A DNA stretch of 64,000 nucleotides, from assembly GCF_004103695.1 (NCBI RefSeq), contig NZ_CP035280.1:744001-808000 (forward strand), written 5' to 3'. Source of the stretch: Clostridium sp. JN-9. GTDB taxonomy: Bacteria > Bacillota > Clostridia > Clostridiales > Clostridiaceae. Numbering within the stretch: the first letter of the stretch is position 1; each line of letters starts with the position of its first letter. Positions 46,661-57,566 of this stretch are shown here, in pieces. Made by a program: the position numbers and the translations under genes. The notes below the pieces were generated by a model. The model was not told where the DNA came from. It made no database searches and saw only the letters and a program-made list of their open reading frames with translations.

Positions 46661-47830
46661 ATGGATAAAAACAAATTTGAACAAATCATGTCAAGCAATG
46701 TGAATAATATTGAAATTTCAGGTATAAGAAAATTCTTTAATAAGGTGTATAAATATAAAAATGCTGTTTCTCTTACTCTGGGGCAGCCTGATTTTCCTGT
46801 GCCTGCAAAGATAAAAGAGGCAATGATTGGGGCCATAAATGAAAACAAAACTACATATACTTCAAATGCAGGCATTGAAGAGCTGAGAGTAGAAATAAGC
46901 AGATATTTAAAAAGTAACTCCATTGAGTATAAAGCAGATGAAATATGTGTCACCGTTGGGGGCAGTGAAGGTCTCATGGATGTATTTGCAGCACTAATTA
47001 ACAGCGGAGATAAAGTACTTATTCCAACCATAGCATATCCGGCTTATGAAAGCTGCGTAAAGTTATTTGGAGGAAAAGTTATTAATTATGATTTGGAAAA
47101 AGACTTTACAATAGATGCAAAAAGTTTATCACAGCTAATGGATTCTGAAAAGCCTAAAGTACTGGTTATTTCCTATCCATGTAATCCAACAGGTACAATT
47201 TTATCAAAAGAAAAAAGAGATAAAATAGCAGAGCTTTTGAAACAAAAGGATATAATTGTAGTAACTGATGAAATGTATGGCTCTATGATATTTGACAGCA
47301 AGTATTATTCCATAGCACAAAACAATGAAATAAGAGACAAAGTAATATTAGTAAGCGGATTTTCTAAAATGTTTTCAATGACTGGATTAAGACTTGGGTA
47401 TGTATGTGCAGATGAAAATTTAATGAAAGGAATTATGAAAGTTCATCAGTATAATGTTTCCTGCGCTCCATCCATTGTTCAGTGGGGAGCTTTGGCGGGA
47501 TTAAAATACTGCCTTCAGGATGCAGAGCAAATGTGCAGAGAATTCAAAAATAGAAGAGATTATATGTATGACAGATTAATTAAAATGGGAATTGAAGTTA
47601 ATCTGCCCCAGGGTGCTTTTTATATGTTTCCAAGGATCAGCAGTAAATTTAAAAGCAGTGAAGAGTTTTGCGAAAAAATGCTTCAGGAAGCCCTTGTGGC
47701 AGCAGTACCAGGCTCTGCATTTGGAAAAGGGGGAGAGGGCTATTTCAGAATTTCTTATGCATACAGCATGGATCAGTTAAAGGTATGCTGTGACAGAATG
47801 GAACAGTGGCTAATGTCATATAAAGAATAG
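46661..47830 (+). CDS. PLP-dependent class I/II aminotransferase (candidate N-acetyl-LL-diaminopimelate aminotransferase)
   Basis: 389 residues of fold type I. Landmarks: LTLGQPDFPVP, NKTTYTSNAGIEELR, VTVGGSEGLMDV, SYPCNPTG, the PLP-Lys in SGFSKMFSMTGLRLGY, and GAFYMFPRI near the end. Family members include PatA, which transaminates N-acetyl-LL-diaminopimelate. Being divergent from dapH across 163 nt supports this role, which remains an inference; a general aromatic or alanine aminotransferase is the alternative. SD GAGGGGGC; ATG 46661. Likely -10 TATAAT near 46624. Confidence 0.85.
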   Translation: MDKNKFEQIMSSNVNNIEISGIRKFFNKVYKYKNAVSLTLGQPDFPVPAKIKEAMIGAINENKTTYTSNAGIEELRVEISRYLKSNSIEYKADEICVTVGGSEGLMDVFAALINSGDKVLIPTIAYPAYESCVKLFGGKVINYDLEKDFTIDAKSLSQLMDSEKPKVLVISYPCNPTGTILSKEKRDKIAELLKQKDIIVVTDEMYGSMIFDSKYYSIAQNNEIRDKVILVSGFSKMFSMTGLRLGYVCADENLMKGIMKVHQYNVSCAPSIVQWGALAGLKYCLQDAEQMCREFKNRRDYMYDRLIKMGIEVNLPQGAFYMFPRISSKFKSSEEFCEKMLQEALVAAVPGSAFGKGGEGYFRISYAYSMDQLKVCCDRMEQWLMSYKE

Positions 47831-47838
47831 AATATAAA

Positions 47839-47873
47839 AGCCCCCATGTGATAAAAACATGGGGGCTGCTTAA
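47839..47873 (-). terminator. Terminator between aminotransferase and glg cluster
   Basis: Stem AGCCCCCATG/CATGGGGGCT (47839-47848, 47858-47867). On the minus strand it is followed by TTTTAT, so it mainly fits the convergent aminotransferase/glgA junction from the glgA side. Confidence 0.7.
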
Positions 47874-47874
47874 G

Positions 47875-49305
47875 TTACAATATTTCACTATAAAGTTTTA
47901 AGTATTTGTCGGCAGAATTATTCCAGCTATTATCTTCATTCATTGCTGTTATAACCAACTTGTTCCAAATATCTTTATTTTTATAAAAGTTAAGTGCTCT
48001 TCTAATTGTGTATAGCATATCATGAGCATTGTAGTTAGTAAATGAAAATCCATTTCCCCCACAGGTATTTTCATTATAGGAATGCACAGTATCTTTTAAT
48101 CCGCCTGTTTCACGTACAATAGGCAGGCTGCCATATCTTAATGCTATAAGCTGACCAATACCGCAGGGCTCGAACAAGGATGGCATTAAAAATAAATCTG
48201 AAGCTGCATAAATTTTTTGAGCTAAGTTATTATCAAATAATATATTAGCTGAAACTTTAGATGGATATTTCCATTTGAAAAATTTAAACATGTCCTCATA
48301 TTGCTGCTCACCTGTGCCCAGTACCACCAATTGCAGATTTTCCTGCAGTATTTCTTCAATGACACACTTAATTAAATCAAAGCCCTTTTGACTGACTAAT
48401 CTTGATACAATGCCTATCATAGGAATATCAGCATCTTCAGGAAGTCCAAGATCTTTTTGAAGACGCGTCTTATTAATATTTTTTTTGTCTATGCTTGAAG
48501 AATCATAGTTTACATAAATATCCTTGTCAACTACAGGATTGTATAAATCATAGTCTATACCATTTACGATTCCCTGTAACTTTGAATTTTGAGAACGCAG
48601 CAGACCATCAAGCTTTTCACCATATTCCGGGGTTTGAATTTCACTGGCATAACTGCAGCTTACCGTAGTTATTCTATCGGAATAATTTATGCCGCCTTTC
48701 ATAAATGATACCCCATCATAAAATTTTAATGCACTTTCATTATAATAACCGGAATTTAAACATAACAGTTCCGAAAGAACACTTTCTCCAAAAACTCCCT
48801 GATATTTCAGGTTATGAATAGTATAAACCGTTTTAATATTTCTATGGCTTTGAGAATCTTTATACAGGTCTTTTAATAAAACAGGAACTATGGCTGTCTG
48901 CCAATCATTACAGTGTATAATATCAGGAGTAAAGTCATCCATATAGTAGATGGATTGAAGTATTGCCTTTGAAAAATAAGAAAATCTTTCTCCATCATCG
49001 TAATATCCATAAGCACCCCCTCGTTTAAAGTAATATTCGTTGTCTATAAAATAGAATGGAACTGAGTCATATTCAAGATACTCCAGCCCGCCGAATTTAT
49101 TGCGCCAGCCAACTGGTACATTAAAACTGCCCTTATGGATCATTGAATTTTTAAATTCTTCTTTTATATCATTATATTTTGGAAGAATAACTCTTGCATC
49201 TATGCCGAGTTTCCTAAGTGCCTTTGGCAGAGCATAGGCTACATCTGCTAAACCCCCGGTTTTTAAAAAAGGGTAACATTCGGATGCTGCAAAAAGTATT
49301 TTCAT
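47875..49305 (-). CDS. glgA: Glycogen synthase (ADP-glucose dependent)
   Basis: 476 residues, standard GT5 length. N-terminal signature KILFAASECYPFLKTGGLADVAYALPKAL with the ADP-glucose-binding KTGGL, HCNDWQTA, TIHNLKYQG, GIVNGIDYDLYNP, and C-terminal PSLFEPCGIGQLIALRYGSLPIVRETGGL containing the GT-B catalytic Glu. It extends alpha-1,4-glucan (granulose). Last gene of glgC-glgD-glgA; SD AAGGAG before ATG 49305. Confidence 0.97.
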   Translation of the reverse strand: MKILFAASECYPFLKTGGLADVAYALPKALRKLGIDARVILPKYNDIKEEFKNSMIHKGSFNVPVGWRNKFGGLEYLEYDSVPFYFIDNEYYFKRGGAYGYYDDGERFSYFSKAILQSIYYMDDFTPDIIHCNDWQTAIVPVLLKDLYKDSQSHRNIKTVYTIHNLKYQGVFGESVLSELLCLNSGYYNESALKFYDGVSFMKGGINYSDRITTVSCSYASEIQTPEYGEKLDGLLRSQNSKLQGIVNGIDYDLYNPVVDKDIYVNYDSSSIDKKNINKTRLQKDLGLPEDADIPMIGIVSRLVSQKGFDLIKCVIEEILQENLQLVVLGTGEQQYEDMFKFFKWKYPSKVSANILFDNNLAQKIYAASDLFLMPSLFEPCGIGQLIALRYGSLPIVRETGGLKDTVHSYNENTCGGNGFSFTNYNAHDMLYTIRRALNFYKNKDIWNKLVITAMNEDNSWNNSADKYLKLYSEIL

Positions 49306-49347
49306 AATCTCATTACTCCTTATAGTATATTTTTATTAAGTTTTGAA

Positions 49348-50457
49348 TTATACTAAGGTCCTTTTTTCTATGACAAGAGGGAATTCCAAGTCACCTTTTA
49401 ATTCTGAGTTTTCCTCAATAATAATATTTTTATCTATAATTACATTTTTTAGTCTGGAACCTTTTTTTACTATAGAATTCTGCATTATTATACAATTTTC
49501 TATTTCAGCATTTTCTTCCACTACTACGCGTCTGCTTATTACACTATTTTTAATGCTGCCCTTAATAATACAGCCATTGGCAATCAATCCATTTGAAACA
49601 GATGAGCCATTTACATATTTAGTAGGTGCTTCATCTTTAACTTTTGTATAAATCAAGCCATTTTTAAAGAATAACTCTTTGTTTATATCCAGATTGAGCA
49701 TGTCCATATTTGCTTTGTAATATGAATTAATGGAGCTGACACATTGAAGATATCCATTAAATTCAAATGCATTTACATTTAATTTTTCGATGTTCTTATA
49801 GATCCATTCCCTTATAGATCCAAAGTAACCAGTTTCAATACATTTATTTAATATATCTATAAGAAGCTTTTTACTCATAATAAACATGTCCATGGATATA
49901 TTAAGTTCATTCTTTGTGCCGATATTTTTACCTACTCCAAGCACATTATTATTATTATCCAGATTTAATACATTTCTATCTTTAAAATTTAATTTACCAT
50001 CATTAATTTTTTTATATATAATTGTAATATCTTTTCCTGACTTTTCATGAAATTTTGCAGCATCTATATAGCTTAAATTAGCAATCATGTAAGAACAGGT
50101 AAGTATTACTTTATCTTCTTTACTTCTGTATAAGTATTCCAGGTTGTTTTTTAACATTTCTATATCATTAAAGTATGAAGAGCCCATGCCATAATTAAAA
50201 ATAAACAGTCCATTAAGTTTTCTGTCTAAATCCCAGGGCTTTCCTGATCCCAAATGATCAATTAATGATCTTGATTTGCTTTGAGTAAGTATTCCAACAT
50301 TTCTTATTCCTGAATTAACCAGGTTTGACAAAGTAAAATCTATTATTCTGTATCTTCCTCCAATTGGTATAGAAGCCAGCGGTCTGTTTTTTGTAATACT
50401 TTTAATTTGATCTTCATTTTCAGTTAAGCTAACTATGGACATATAGTCTGACAGCAT
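49348..50457 (-). CDS. glgD: Glucose-1-phosphate adenylyltransferase subunit GlgD
   Basis: 369 residues. It keeps the nucleotidyltransferase fold and beta-helix of GlgC, and the segments [21 protein letters not shown] and IDHLGSGKPWDLDRK. The N-terminal 'GGxGxRLxxLT' loop for nucleotide binding is missing (begins MLSDYMSIVSLTENEDQIKSI). This is the usual GlgD condition: a regulatory partner of GlgC. It lies 30 nt downstream of glgC in the same operon; SD AGAGAGG. Confidence 0.93.
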   Translation of the reverse strand: MLSDYMSIVSLTENEDQIKSITKNRPLASIPIGGRYRIIDFTLSNLVNSGIRNVGILTQSKSRSLIDHLGSGKPWDLDRKLNGLFIFNYGMGSSYFNDIEMLKNNLEYLYRSKEDKVILTCSYMIANLSYIDAAKFHEKSGKDITIIYKKINDGKLNFKDRNVLNLDNNNNVLGVGKNIGTKNELNISMDMFIMSKKLLIDILNKCIETGYFGSIREWIYKNIEKLNVNAFEFNGYLQCVSSINSYYKANMDMLNLDINKELFFKNGLIYTKVKDEAPTKYVNGSSVSNGLIANGCIIKGSIKNSVISRRVVVEENAEIENCIIMQNSIVKKGSRLKNVIIDKNIIIEENSELKGDLEFPLVIEKRTLV

Positions 50458-50487
50458 AATAAAACCTCTCTTCTTAAATATATTAAT

Positions 50488-51621
50488 TTAGATTCTCTTT
50501 ACTTTACCATTATCAGGTATTACTACAATTTCGTTATTATTTCCTATTGTACATTCAGCAGCAATATCTGCATTGGTTCCTATAATAGCCTTACTAATTA
50601 AAGAGCCCTTACCTATTCTTGTATTCTGCATTATTACTGAATCCTTTATAGTAGAATCTTCACTAACATAAACTCCAGGGAAAAGCACAGAATTATATAC
50701 TTTACCAAGCACAATACAGCCTTCAGCTATAAATGAGTCCTTTATATCAGAGCCAGGGCCTATATATTGAGGAGGTCTTGTTGGATTTACAGAATATATT
50801 TTCCAGCTTTGGTCATGCATATCTAAGCCATTCTCATCGTGGAGCAGATCCATGTTGGCCTCCCAGTAGCTTTCTATTGTGCCAACGTCTTTCCAATAGC
50901 CCTCAAATGGATAAGCATAAACATTTTTTGAACCTTCAAGAAGCCTTGGTATTATATTCCTGCCAAAATCGTTGCTTGATTTTTCATCATTTTCATCTTC
51001 ATGCATATACTTTTTCAGCAATTTCCAATTAAAAATATATATACCCATAGAAGCCAGATTGTTTTTTGGTTTCTTTGGCTTTTCTTCAAATTCATATATC
51101 TTATTATTTTCATCAGTATTCATTATTCCAAATCGGCTGGCTTCAGATATAGGGACCTGAAATACAGCTATTGTAGCATCAGAATTTTTTTCTTTATGAT
51201 ATTCAAGCATTTTTGCATAATTCATTTTATAAATATGATCACCTGATAAAATAAGAACATAATCAGGATTAAATGAATCAATATAATGTCTGTTTTGAAA
51301 AATGGCATCTGCTGTTCCTTTGTACCACTTTCCACCTGATTCTTTCATATATGGCTGAAGGATACTTACACCGCCTGTATTTCTATCTAAATCCCAGGGA
51401 CTCCCTATGCCTATATGAGTGTTTAATATCTGAGGTCTGTATTGAGTAAGCACACCAACGGTATCAATACCAGAATTAGAACAATTACTTAAGGTAAAAT
51501 CAATAATCCTGTATTTGCCTCCAAAAGGTACAGCTGGTTTTGCATTTCCTTTGGTGAGAGCTCCAAGCCTGCTGCCTTGCCCGCCGGCGAGAATCATGGC
51601 AATAATTTCTTTTTTTTGCAT
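50488..51621 (-). CDS. glgC: Glucose-1-phosphate adenylyltransferase
   Basis: 377 residues. Catalytic loop [25 protein letters not shown] is complete; [56 protein letters not shown] and a left-handed beta-helix end follow. It converts ATP and glucose-1-phosphate to ADP-glucose for glycogen synthesis. First gene of glgCDA. SD GGGGGTTG before ATG 51621. Branching enzyme and phosphorylase genes are not in this window. Confidence 0.97.
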   Translation of the reverse strand: MQKKEIIAMILAGGQGSRLGALTKGNAKPAVPFGGKYRIIDFTLSNCSNSGIDTVGVLTQYRPQILNTHIGIGSPWDLDRNTGGVSILQPYMKESGGKWYKGTADAIFQNRHYIDSFNPDYVLILSGDHIYKMNYAKMLEYHKEKNSDATIAVFQVPISEASRFGIMNTDENNKIYEFEEKPKKPKNNLASMGIYIFNWKLLKKYMHEDENDEKSSNDFGRNIIPRLLEGSKNVYAYPFEGYWKDVGTIESYWEANMDLLHDENGLDMHDQSWKIYSVNPTRPPQYIGPGSDIKDSFIAEGCIVLGKVYNSVLFPGVYVSEDSTIKDSVIMQNTRIGKGSLISKAIIGTNADIAAECTIGNNNEIVVIPDNGKVKRI

Positions 51622-51807
51622 ATTTACAACCCCCTTTTGTAAAAATAAAATTGAATCAATATAAAATATACCTTAATTTTATTTTACATTATTTTATAAT
51701 AAAATGGCACAAAAAAGTAAAATAAATTGAAGAAATGGATTCATACTATACAAATTATGAGATTTCTAATATATATATGATAAAATATTATTGAAGAAGG
51801 TGATATT

Positions 51808-54800
51808 GTGCCAGGTACTAAATGGACAAAAGAACAAAGTGAAGCAATAAATTCAAGGAACTGCAATCTTCTGGTAGCCGCAGGGGCAGGTGCTGGGAAA
51901 ACTGCAGTACTGGTAGAGAGAATAATTAGAAGAATAATGGATGAAAATGATCCAGTTGATATAGATAACCTGCTTGTAGTGACATTTACCAATGCCGCAG
52001 CATCAGAAATGCGTGAAAGGATAGGAGAGGCTATTTCAAAAGAGTTGGATAAAAACCCTGAAAACAGAAGACTTCAGACACAGCTCACATTGTTAAACAA
52101 GTCCAATATTATGACTATCCACTCTTTCTGTCTCCAGGTTATCAGAAATAATTTTCACTGTATTGATTTAGACCCCAATTTTAGAATTGCTGATGAAACT
52201 GAGGGAATCCTATTAAAAAGTGAAGTGCTGGAAGAACTTTTTGATGATATGTATAAAGAGGACAATGTAACAGATGATTTTCTTCAATTAGTTGATGCCT
52301 TCGGTGGAAAAGATGATAAAAAGGTTCAGGATATGATACTCAATGTATATAGATTTGCTGAAAGTTCACCATGGCCGGAGAAATGGCTGCGTGATTCTGC
52401 TGAGCAGTTTAATTTGGATGAAAACTATAATTTTGGAGAAACAAAATGGGCAGAGATATTAATGGAAGATGTAAATATAGAACTTCAGGGCTGTAAAGAT
52501 AAACTTGAAAAAAGCATAGAAATGATAAAAGATTCTCCTGGATTAGAATACTACATGCCTGTATTTATAGAGGACCTTGGAAATATAAATGATTTAATAC
52601 ATGCAAAAGATTTTGATGAGCTGACTTATAAATTTACTAATATTGAGTTTTCAAAGCTTCCAGGTAAAAAGAGTAAGGATGTGGATACAAGCGTTAAGGA
52701 ATATGTAAAAAAGCAGAGGGATGAAGTTAAAAAGAAAATTACTGAACTTAAAGAGAGTATTTTTTTAAATTTAAGTAACAATAATAAGGATTTAAAGTAT
52801 ATGTACCCAATGATGAAATGTTTATCATATCTTGTATCAGAATTTAAAAGAAGGTACTCAGTAAAGAAAAGGGAAAGACTTATAATAGACTTTAATGACA
52901 TAGAACATTTTGCATTAAACATTTTAACTGAGTTGGATAGCCATGGATACATAAAGCCTTCAAGTGCAGCATTAGAATACAGAAAGAAATTTGAAGAGAT
53001 CTTTGTGGATGAATATCAGGACAGTAATTTAGTGCAGGAAGTACTGCTGAATATGGTAGCCAGAATAGATGTTTCCGGTAAATGGCTATTGGATGAAGAA
53101 TATAAAAGTACTTGTAATCATGATGACATAAGTGTAACAGAAAATGCAGCTCAAAATATGTTTATGGTTGGGGATGTTAAGCAGAGCATATATAAATTCA
53201 GGCAGGCAAAACCAGAGCTTTTCCTTGAAAAGTATAATAATTATAGTGAAGAGAGAGGTGCAGAGAATAGAAGAATCAAGCTGTTTAGGAATTTTAGAAG
53301 CAGAGAAGAAATAATCAATGGTGTAAACTTTATTTTCAAACAGATTATGTCTGAAAACATTGGAGAATTAAATTATAACAGTGAAGAAGAATTGATTCCT
53401 TCAGCAGATTATCCTATTGATAAAGAAGCAGAAAAGGATTCTGTATATGGCGGTGAAATTCAGGTTGATATCATTGAAAAAAATAAAACAGATATTTCAA
53501 ACCAGGACACTGATGAAGAACAAAAAGATGATATGGAAGATGAAGAAACTCTGGATAATATTCAGCTGGAAGCAAGGCTTGCGGCAGATAGGATAAATGA
53601 TATTATAAATGGCTCAAATGGAATGCCAATGAAAGTCTATGATAAAAGCACAGGAAAATACAGATTTGCTAAGTACAAAGATATAGTAATATTAATGCGT
53701 TCAACTAAAGATTATTCAAAGACATTTACTGAAGAATTAACTAAGAAAAATATACCTGTATTTGCTGATACAAACAGCGGCTATTTTGAAACAGTAGAAG
53801 TTAAAACCATGATATCATTGCTGCAGATAATAGATAATCCTTATCAGGATATACCTCTGCTTTCAGTTCTGCGTTCTCCAATTTCATTTTTATCTGCAGA
53901 AGAATTAATTGATATAAGGAATGTAGACTTTGATAAATCCATATATGAAAATATGCTGGCAATATGTAATGAAGAAAATCTCTGCAGTGATGAATTAAAA
54001 GATAAGGTTCAATCATTTATTGCAAAACTTAAGCAGTGGAGAAATGATTCACTGCATACGGCCTTAGATGAATTCATATGGAAGTTGTATACTGAAACTG
54101 GATATTATGGCTTTATAGGTGCTCTGCCAGGAGGAATGCAGAGGCAGGCAAATCTAAGGATTTTATTTCAGAGAGCAAAGGAGTTTGAAAAAACCAGTCT
54201 TAAGGGATTATTTAATTTTGTAAATTTTATTGACAAACTAAAGAAAAATAGTGGAGATATGGGAAGCGCAAAGATACTTGGAGAAAATGAAAATGTTGTA
54301 AGAATTATGAGTATTCATAAAAGTAAGGGGCTGGAATTTCCTGTGGTAATACTTTCAGCATGCGGAAAAAGATTTAATTTTATGGATTTAAACAGCAGTC
54401 TGCTGCTTCACCAGGATCTTGGATATGGACCTGATTTTATTGATATAAAAAGAAGAGTGAGCTATCCCACAATATATAAGTCAATAATGAGAAAAAAAAT
54501 TAAACTGGAACTAATTGCTGAAGAAATGAGAATATTATACGTTGCTTTTACCAGGGCAAAGGAAAAGCTAATAATAACTGGAATGGTAAGTAATGTAGAA
54601 GGAAAATGCAGACAGTGGGCATCAATAAGCAATAGCACAGAAGAAAAGATTTCTGAATATGACATATTAAATTCCAAGTGCTATTTGGACTGGATAGGCT
54701 TAGCTCTTGTAAGGCATACTGATGGAACTGTTTTAAGAAGTAAAGGCGGTAAAAAAGATTTTAAGCATTTAATTGATGATAAATCAAAATGGAAAATAAA

Positions 54801-55608
54801 AATCTGGAATAAGGAACAGTTTTTAAATACAGCAGAATCTCCTGCTGAAGAAGAACATGTTGAAAATCAACTTGAGAATCTTCTTAAAGTAAAAAATGAA
54901 GTATACTTTGAAGAAGTAAACAGAAGATTAAAATGGGAATATAAATATGTTAAATCCTCTAATATTCCTGCAAAGCTTTCAGTATCAGAAATAAAGAGAA
55001 GATTTCAGGTTATTGATGACACAGACAGCAGCAGCCTGATCTCTCCCATTGAATTTAGAAAACCAGGTTTCTTAGAGAATACAAAAAAATTTACAGCGTC
55101 AGAAAGAGGAACTATACTGCATCTGGTAATGCAGCATTTAGATATTAATAAGGTTTCATCTAAGGAAGAAATACAGCAGCAATTGATTCATCTTATAAAT
55201 AAACAGTTTATTACAGAGGAGCAAAGCAAAATCGTAAATATTAATAATATCTTTAAATTTTATCAGTCAGATATAGGAAAAAGAATAAAGAAAGCACATA
55301 AGATATATAGGGAACAGCCATTTTATATAAAGGTTCCCAGTACAAGTTTATATAATGACTTAGATATGGAAACATATAAGGATGAGGAAATTTTAATACA
55401 AGGTATAATTGACTGCTACTTTGAAGAAAATGACGGCCTTGTTCTGCTTGATTATAAAACCGATTATGTTGAAGATGAGCAGCAGATAATTGAAAAATAT
55501 AAAATTCAGATTCAGTACTATGCAAAAGCACTGGAGGTGATAACCGGCAAAACTGTTAAGGAAAAATATATATATTTATTTTATAATGGAAATTTAATAA
55601 GTTTTTAA
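51808..55608 (+). CDS. addA: ATP-dependent helicase/nuclease subunit A
   Basis: 1266 residues, full length. UvrD-type helicase motifs: Walker A VAAGAGAGKTAVLVERI, TFTNAAASEMRERI (Ia), the motif II region IFVDEYQDSNLVQ, VGDVKQSIYKFRQA (III), IMSIHKSKGLEFPVVIL (V) and LYVAFTRAKEKLIITG (VI). The C-terminal RecB-like nuclease is present with ILIQGIIDCYFEENDGLVLLDYKTDY (catalytic Asp and DYK). AddAB processes double-strand breaks. GTG 51808 follows GAAGGTGAT. addB, normally the upstream neighbour, is absent: the preceding gene is the divergent glgC. Confidence 0.96.
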   Translation: MPGTKWTKEQSEAINSRNCNLLVAAGAGAGKTAVLVERIIRRIMDENDPVDIDNLLVVTFTNAAASEMRERIGEAISKELDKNPENRRLQTQLTLLNKSNIMTIHSFCLQVIRNNFHCIDLDPNFRIADETEGILLKSEVLEELFDDMYKEDNVTDDFLQLVDAFGGKDDKKVQDMILNVYRFAESSPWPEKWLRDSAEQFNLDENYNFGETKWAEILMEDVNIELQGCKDKLEKSIEMIKDSPGLEYYMPVFIEDLGNINDLIHAKDFDELTYKFTNIEFSKLPGKKSKDVDTSVKEYVKKQRDEVKKKITELKESIFLNLSNNNKDLKYMYPMMKCLSYLVSEFKRRYSVKKRERLIIDFNDIEHFALNILTELDSHGYIKPSSAALEYRKKFEEIFVDEYQDSNLVQEVLLNMVARIDVSGKWLLDEEYKSTCNHDDISVTENAAQNMFMVGDVKQSIYKFRQAKPELFLEKYNNYSEERGAENRRIKLFRNFRSREEIINGVNFIFKQIMSENIGELNYNSEEELIPSADYPIDKEAEKDSVYGGEIQVDIIEKNKTDISNQDTDEEQKDDMEDEETLDNIQLEARLAADRINDIINGSNGMPMKVYDKSTGKYRFAKYKDIVILMRSTKDYSKTFTEELTKKNIPVFADTNSGYFETVEVKTMISLLQIIDNPYQDIPLLSVLRSPISFLSAEELIDIRNVDFDKSIYENMLAICNEENLCSDELKDKVQSFIAKLKQWRNDSLHTALDEFIWKLYTETGYYGFIGALPGGMQRQANLRILFQRAKEFEKTSLKGLFNFVNFIDKLKKNSGDMGSAKILGENENVVRIMSIHKSKGLEFPVVILSACGKRFNFMDLNSSLLLHQDLGYGPDFIDIKRRVSYPTIYKSIMRKKIKLELIAEEMRILYVAFTRAKEKLIITGMVSNVEGKCRQWASISNSTEEKISEYDILNSKCYLDWIGLALVRHTDGTVLRSKGGKKDFKHLIDDKSKWKIKIWNKEQFLNTAESPAEEEHVENQLENLLKVKNEVYFEEVNRRLKWEYKYVKSSNIPAKLSVSEIKRRFQVIDDTDSSSLISPIEFRKPGFLENTKKFTASERGTILHLVMQHLDINKVSSKEEIQQQLIHLINKQFITEEQSKIVNINNIFKFYQSDIGKRIKKAHKIYREQPFYIKVPSTSLYNDLDMETYKDEEILIQGIIDCYFEENDGLVLLDYKTDYVEDEQQIIEKYKIQIQYYAKALEVITGKTVKEKYIYLFYNGNLISF

Positions 55609-55628
55609 GGTGTGATAATAATTATTAG

Positions 55629-55657
55629 TTGAAAATTATTGTATATTAGTATATAAT
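55629..55657 (+). promoter_or_regulatory. Sigma-A promoter of ldh
   Basis: TTGAAA (55629-55634), exactly 17 bp, TATAAT (55652-55657), 54 nt before the ldh start. Confidence 0.8.
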
Positions 55658-55711
55658 AAATGCATGAGATATTTTAAATTTTGACATAATAATATTAATG
55701 AAGGTGATTGT

Positions 55712-56659
55712 ATGGAAAAGAAAGGTACAAAAATATCAATTATAGGAGCTGGATTTGTAGGGTCAACAACAGCTTATGCATTGATGATGGAGGGTCTTGC
55801 TTCTGAAATTGTAATAGTAGATATAAACAAAGATAAAGCTTTTGCAGAATCAATGGATCTATCACATGGAGCATCATTTGTAAAACCTGTAGAAATAAAA
55901 GCTGGTGATTACAGCGATACTTCTGATTCTGATATAGTTATTATAACTGCTGGAGTTGGACCAAAACCTGGTGAAACAAGGTTAGATATTATAAATAAGA
56001 ATTTAGGTGTATTTAAATCAATAGTGCCCGAAGTTGTAAAGTACAGCCCTAATAGTATTTTATTAGTGGTTTCAAATCCTGTTGATGTATTAACATATAT
56101 AACATATAAACTATCAGGATTTCCTGCATCCAGAGTTATTGGCTCCGGTACAGTACTGGATACATCCAGATTCAGATATATGTTAGGAAAACATTTTGAA
56201 GTAGATGCAAGGAACATCCACACTTATATTATGGGTGAGCATGGTGATTCAGAGATTGCTGCATGGAGTATAACAAGTATAGCAGGTATGAGTGTTGATC
56301 AATATTGTTCTAAGATGTGCAGCAATTGTGATGATAAATTCAAATATAACATAGCAGAAGATGTTAAAAATGCTGCATATGAAATATTAAATAAGAAAGG
56401 ATACACTAATTATGCAGTAGCTCTGGCTATTAGAAGAATCGTAGAAGCTATTTTAAGAGATGAGAATGCTATATTAACAGTTTCAAGCCTGCTAACTGGT
56501 GAGTATGGTATTGAAGGAGTATATATGGGAATGCCAACTGTAGTAGGTGCTTCCGGAGCCAAGAGAAGGCTTGAGGTTCCTCTTGATGATGGAGAACTAA
56601 AGGAATTAAAAAGTTCTGCTTCAGTTCTTAAGGAATACTTAGATAAAGCAAGAATTTAA
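55712..56659 (+). CDS. ldh: L-lactate dehydrogenase
   Basis: 315 residues. NAD-binding loop [44 protein letters not shown], the LDH-versus-MDH marker [13 protein letters not shown], and the active-site His in [12 protein letters not shown] rather than malate dehydrogenase is supported by [15 protein letters not shown] (Gln/Lys-type loop). It reduces pyruvate to L-lactate with NADH. SD AAGGTGATT; own promoter and strong terminator, so monocistronic. Confidence 0.96.
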   Translation: MEKKGTKISIIGAGFVGSTTAYALMMEGLASEIVIVDINKDKAFAESMDLSHGASFVKPVEIKAGDYSDTSDSDIVIITAGVGPKPGETRLDIINKNLGVFKSIVPEVVKYSPNSILLVVSNPVDVLTYITYKLSGFPASRVIGSGTVLDTSRFRYMLGKHFEVDARNIHTYIMGEHGDSEIAAWSITSIAGMSVDQYCSKMCSNCDDKFKYNIAEDVKNAAYEILNKKGYTNYAVALAIRRIVEAILRDENAILTVSSLLTGEYGIEGVYMGMPTVVGASGAKRRLEVPLDDGELKELKSSASVLKEYLDKARI

Positions 56660-56661
56660 AT

Positions 56662-56700
56662 AAAAAAAGTTCAAAGATTAACTTTGAACTTTTTTTATTT
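56662..56700 (+). terminator. Terminator of ldh
   Basis: Long stem AAAAAAGTTCAAAG / CTTTGAACTTTTTT (56663-56676, 56682-56695) with T-run. Confidence 0.92.
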
Positions 56701-56702
56701 AA

Positions 56703-56933
56703 ATTAAAGATTAGAGAACAAAGAACAAATAATGTAGATTTTCTGCTTTGGCAGAAAATCTTAAAATTCAATTGGTTGAGTGAATCATGCATTTTAAGAA
56801 CCAAGAATGGTGCTAATTATGGTTTTTAACTATATAATTTTATTTAGTATGGTTAAAAAAGGATTTGAAAAATCCAAAGCCGGTAGGCAAAACAACAATC
56901 TTTGTTCTCTGTTCTTTAATCTTTCCTTCTTTA
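56703..56933. repeat. Repeat element bounded by inverted AAAGATTAAAG arrays, 3' of ldh
   Basis: Left array 56703-56730 (plus), hairpin GATTTTCTGC/GCAGAAAATC (about 56739-56762), block with CAATTGGTTGAGTGAATCAT, a region similar (inverted) to 23665-23700 near 56855-56892, and right array 56905-56933 (minus). The clearest complete copy of the family in the window. No gene. Confidence 0.75.
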
Positions 56934-56993
56934 GGTATATGGCTCTTTTATTCAATAGTGTTGATAAAGTAACAGATTCCCATTAGGGACAAG

Positions 56994-57554
56994 TCAATTA
57001 AAACTGACTTCAGCATTTCTCATATTTATATATGTATTTTGGATATTAATTTTACTTATTTCTTTTATAAATTTATTTATCGCAGATAAAATATTATTAA
57101 AATTAACGTTCTTTAAAAATTTGAATAAGCTTAAATAATTATTTAAATACTTCGTTGCTACACCTCTAAAACGGTACATCCATTCCATGCAGTCACGTCT
57201 ATATTTTACTGCTTCAGAGCTATTATCAAGATATTTATTGATCTCTCTTATTTTCTTTCTCTTAAAGAACATGGCAAAAAAGCTTTTTGGTCTTGAGACT
57301 GCCTGCTTATTTTTATTTAATATTTTTCCAATATAATTTTCCATATCAATTGCATTCATACGTCCTGTGCCCACTGCCATGGAATAAATATTTTTATGTG
57401 AATCCAGTGCTGTAATAACGCAAACTTTATTATTGCCGATATTAATGTAACTTACGCTTTGATCATGAACTCTCTTTTCATCATGTTCAATGCTTTTCTG
57501 TCCCTTCCGGGAAAATTTTAAGAAGAAATTTTCAAGTTCAAACTTTCCCTGCAT
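56994..57554 (-). pseudogene. IS1595-like transposase, 5'-truncated
   Basis: 186 codons corresponding to residues about 118-303 of the copy at 39896-40807, roughly 85% identical. The zinc ribbon and HTH are gone. The same substitutions at the DDE positions are seen (FELENFF, VSRP, RRDCMEWMYRFRGVATKYL), so they predate the duplication. Similarity to copy 1 begins near 57573 at TTAAACAAA; the upstream sequence is repeat-derived. Confidence 0.85.
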
Positions 57555-57566
57555 TTTATTTGTTTA

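Noticed and set aside
47592-47780. 62-codon frame inside the aminotransferase
   Set aside because: Out-of-frame shadow of the PLP enzyme.
50733-51246. Three plus-strand frames opposite glgC
   Set aside because: Antisense shadows of a well-identified gene; no ribosome sites.
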